The notes beneath the pieces are model-generated. The model had not been told where the DNA came from. It saw only the letters and a program-made list of their open reading frames with translations, and did no database searches. The position numbers and the translations under genes are program-made. A DNA stretch of 64,000 bases from Agaribacillus sp965228415 (GTDB lineage Bacteria > Bacteroidota > Bacteroidia > Cytophagales > Cyclobacteriaceae): positions 3,100,001 through 3,164,000 of the forward strand of contig OZ245814.1 in NCBI GenBank assembly GCA_965228415.1, written 5' to 3'. The first letter of the stretch is position 1. Every line of letters starts with the position of its first letter. Shown one piece after another: positions 63,671 through 64,000 of the stretch.

Positions 63671-64000
63671 ATGAGTCTGACATCAAATAGTATAGATTTA
63701 GAACAGGGTTTCATCCGACAATTTGAGCTTTTTGAAAAAGCATTGAATGGGAAAAGCTTGACGGATTTTCATCAAACCAGAAAAAAAGCGCTTAAAGCAT
63801 TTGAAGGGCTGGGACTTCCGGACAGGAAAACCGAAAATTACAAATATACCCCTATCACCAGATCATTGACCAAAAAGTTCCGTTTTGATCACGAGTCATT
63901 GGGAAAACCCTCTATTTCGAAGGAAGTTGTTGATGGGTTGTTGATCAAGGATCTGGATGCTTATAACATTGTATTAATCAATGGACAATATTCGAAAGAA
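63671..64000 (+). CDS. sufD: Fe-S cluster assembly protein SufD, N-terminal part (3' end outside window)
   Basis: From ATG 63671 the frame stays open to the window end (110 codons, beginning MSLTSNSIDLEQGF). The segments FHQTRKKALKAFEGLGLPDRK and TENYKYTPIT are the typical N-terminal helical part of SufD, preceding its beta-helix. SufD pairs with SufB on the SufC dimer and is needed for iron acquisition. Position directly after sufC agrees. The rest of the gene is cut off. Confidence 0.9.
   Translation, partial: MSLTSNSIDLEQGFIRQFELFEKALNGKSLTDFHQTRKKALKAFEGLGLPDRKTENYKYTPITRSLTKKFRFDHESLGKPSISKEVVDGLLIKDLDAYNIVLINGQYSKE

Noticed and set aside
1..64000. CRISPR array, insertion sequence, prophage or integrative element
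   Set aside because: No spaced direct repeats, transposase or integrase motifs, or phage genes were seen; gene content is that of a core chromosome.

Overview
The window is ordinary chromosomal DNA of a Bacteroidota bacterium, most likely of the order Cytophagales (inference from gene content and protein style; no rRNA gene is present to confirm it). Lineage signs read from the sequence are a type IX secretion C-terminal sorting domain, a DUF4835 (PorD-type) protein, the Bacteroidota form of RNA polymerase omega, a fused alpha/beta E1 dehydrogenase, TIGR02757, DUF3822 and DUF2027-Smr proteins, eukaryote-type (type II) glutamine synthetase, and many -7 boxes of the TAnnTTTG type in place of Shine-Dalgarno-led starts. 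I see no insertion sequence, phage, integrase or CRISPR array.

Layout. 1-8.9 kb: end of a DUF1015 protein, maf, a cyclic-nucleotide-binding protein with tilS, an OstA-like protein, a T9SS cargo protein, then bamD-rpoZ-coaBC-DUF4835. 8.9-15.5 kb: recN, fabI and ispE, then on the minus strand a DMT exporter, an LptF/G permease and tgt. 15.8-22.3 kb: a glycosyltransferase, a sigma factor and rsmG, a short independent unit for a 27-residue membrane peptide, a DUF952 membrane protein, then a glycerol-3-phosphate-type acyltransferase overlapping gpsA. 22.3-27.7 kb (minus): an aminotransferase and a nitrogen-assimilation set (glutamine synthetase, porin, ammonium channel) with hairpins between the genes. 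28.2-36.3 kb: smpB and tsaD divergent from a giant TamB protein, a DUF2027-Smr protein, an unknown protein, and RNase P RNA. 36.3-45.1 kb: a sigma-54 activator without a DNA-binding domain, a LuxE-like ligase, an acidic lipoprotein, the E1 fusion, DUF1573, a cupin and a K+/Na+:H+ antiporter. 45.3-55.9 kb: recQ, comEC, Nudix hydrolases, DUF3822, coaD, pyrE, TIGR02757 and a LysM/DPBB protein. 56.2-64 kb: nfeD, kdsB, an acyl-CoA ligase, a strange tRNA-like RNA, an Lrp/AsnC regulator, and the start of the SUF iron-sulphur operon (sufB, sufC, partial sufD).

How the genes work together. Several serve the cell envelope: OstA-like, LptF/G, BamD, TamB, kdsB, the acyltransferase with gpsA, and fabI. 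Others serve tRNA and translation (tilS, tgt, tsaD, smpB, rnpB, rsmG) or cofactor synthesis (coaBC and coaD for CoA, suf for Fe-S).

The observations I rate highest are: (1) a tRNA-Leu-like RNA at about 60349-60471 (minus) with canonical acceptor and T arms but a variable region of about 54 nt and an odd anticodon loop; (2) the 27-residue membrane peptide at 18419-18502 with a sigma-54-like promoter and its own terminator; (3) a structured hairpin between the ammonium channel and porin genes that pairs better as minus-strand RNA than as plus-strand RNA; and (4) the sigma-54 activator ending right after its AAA+ domain.
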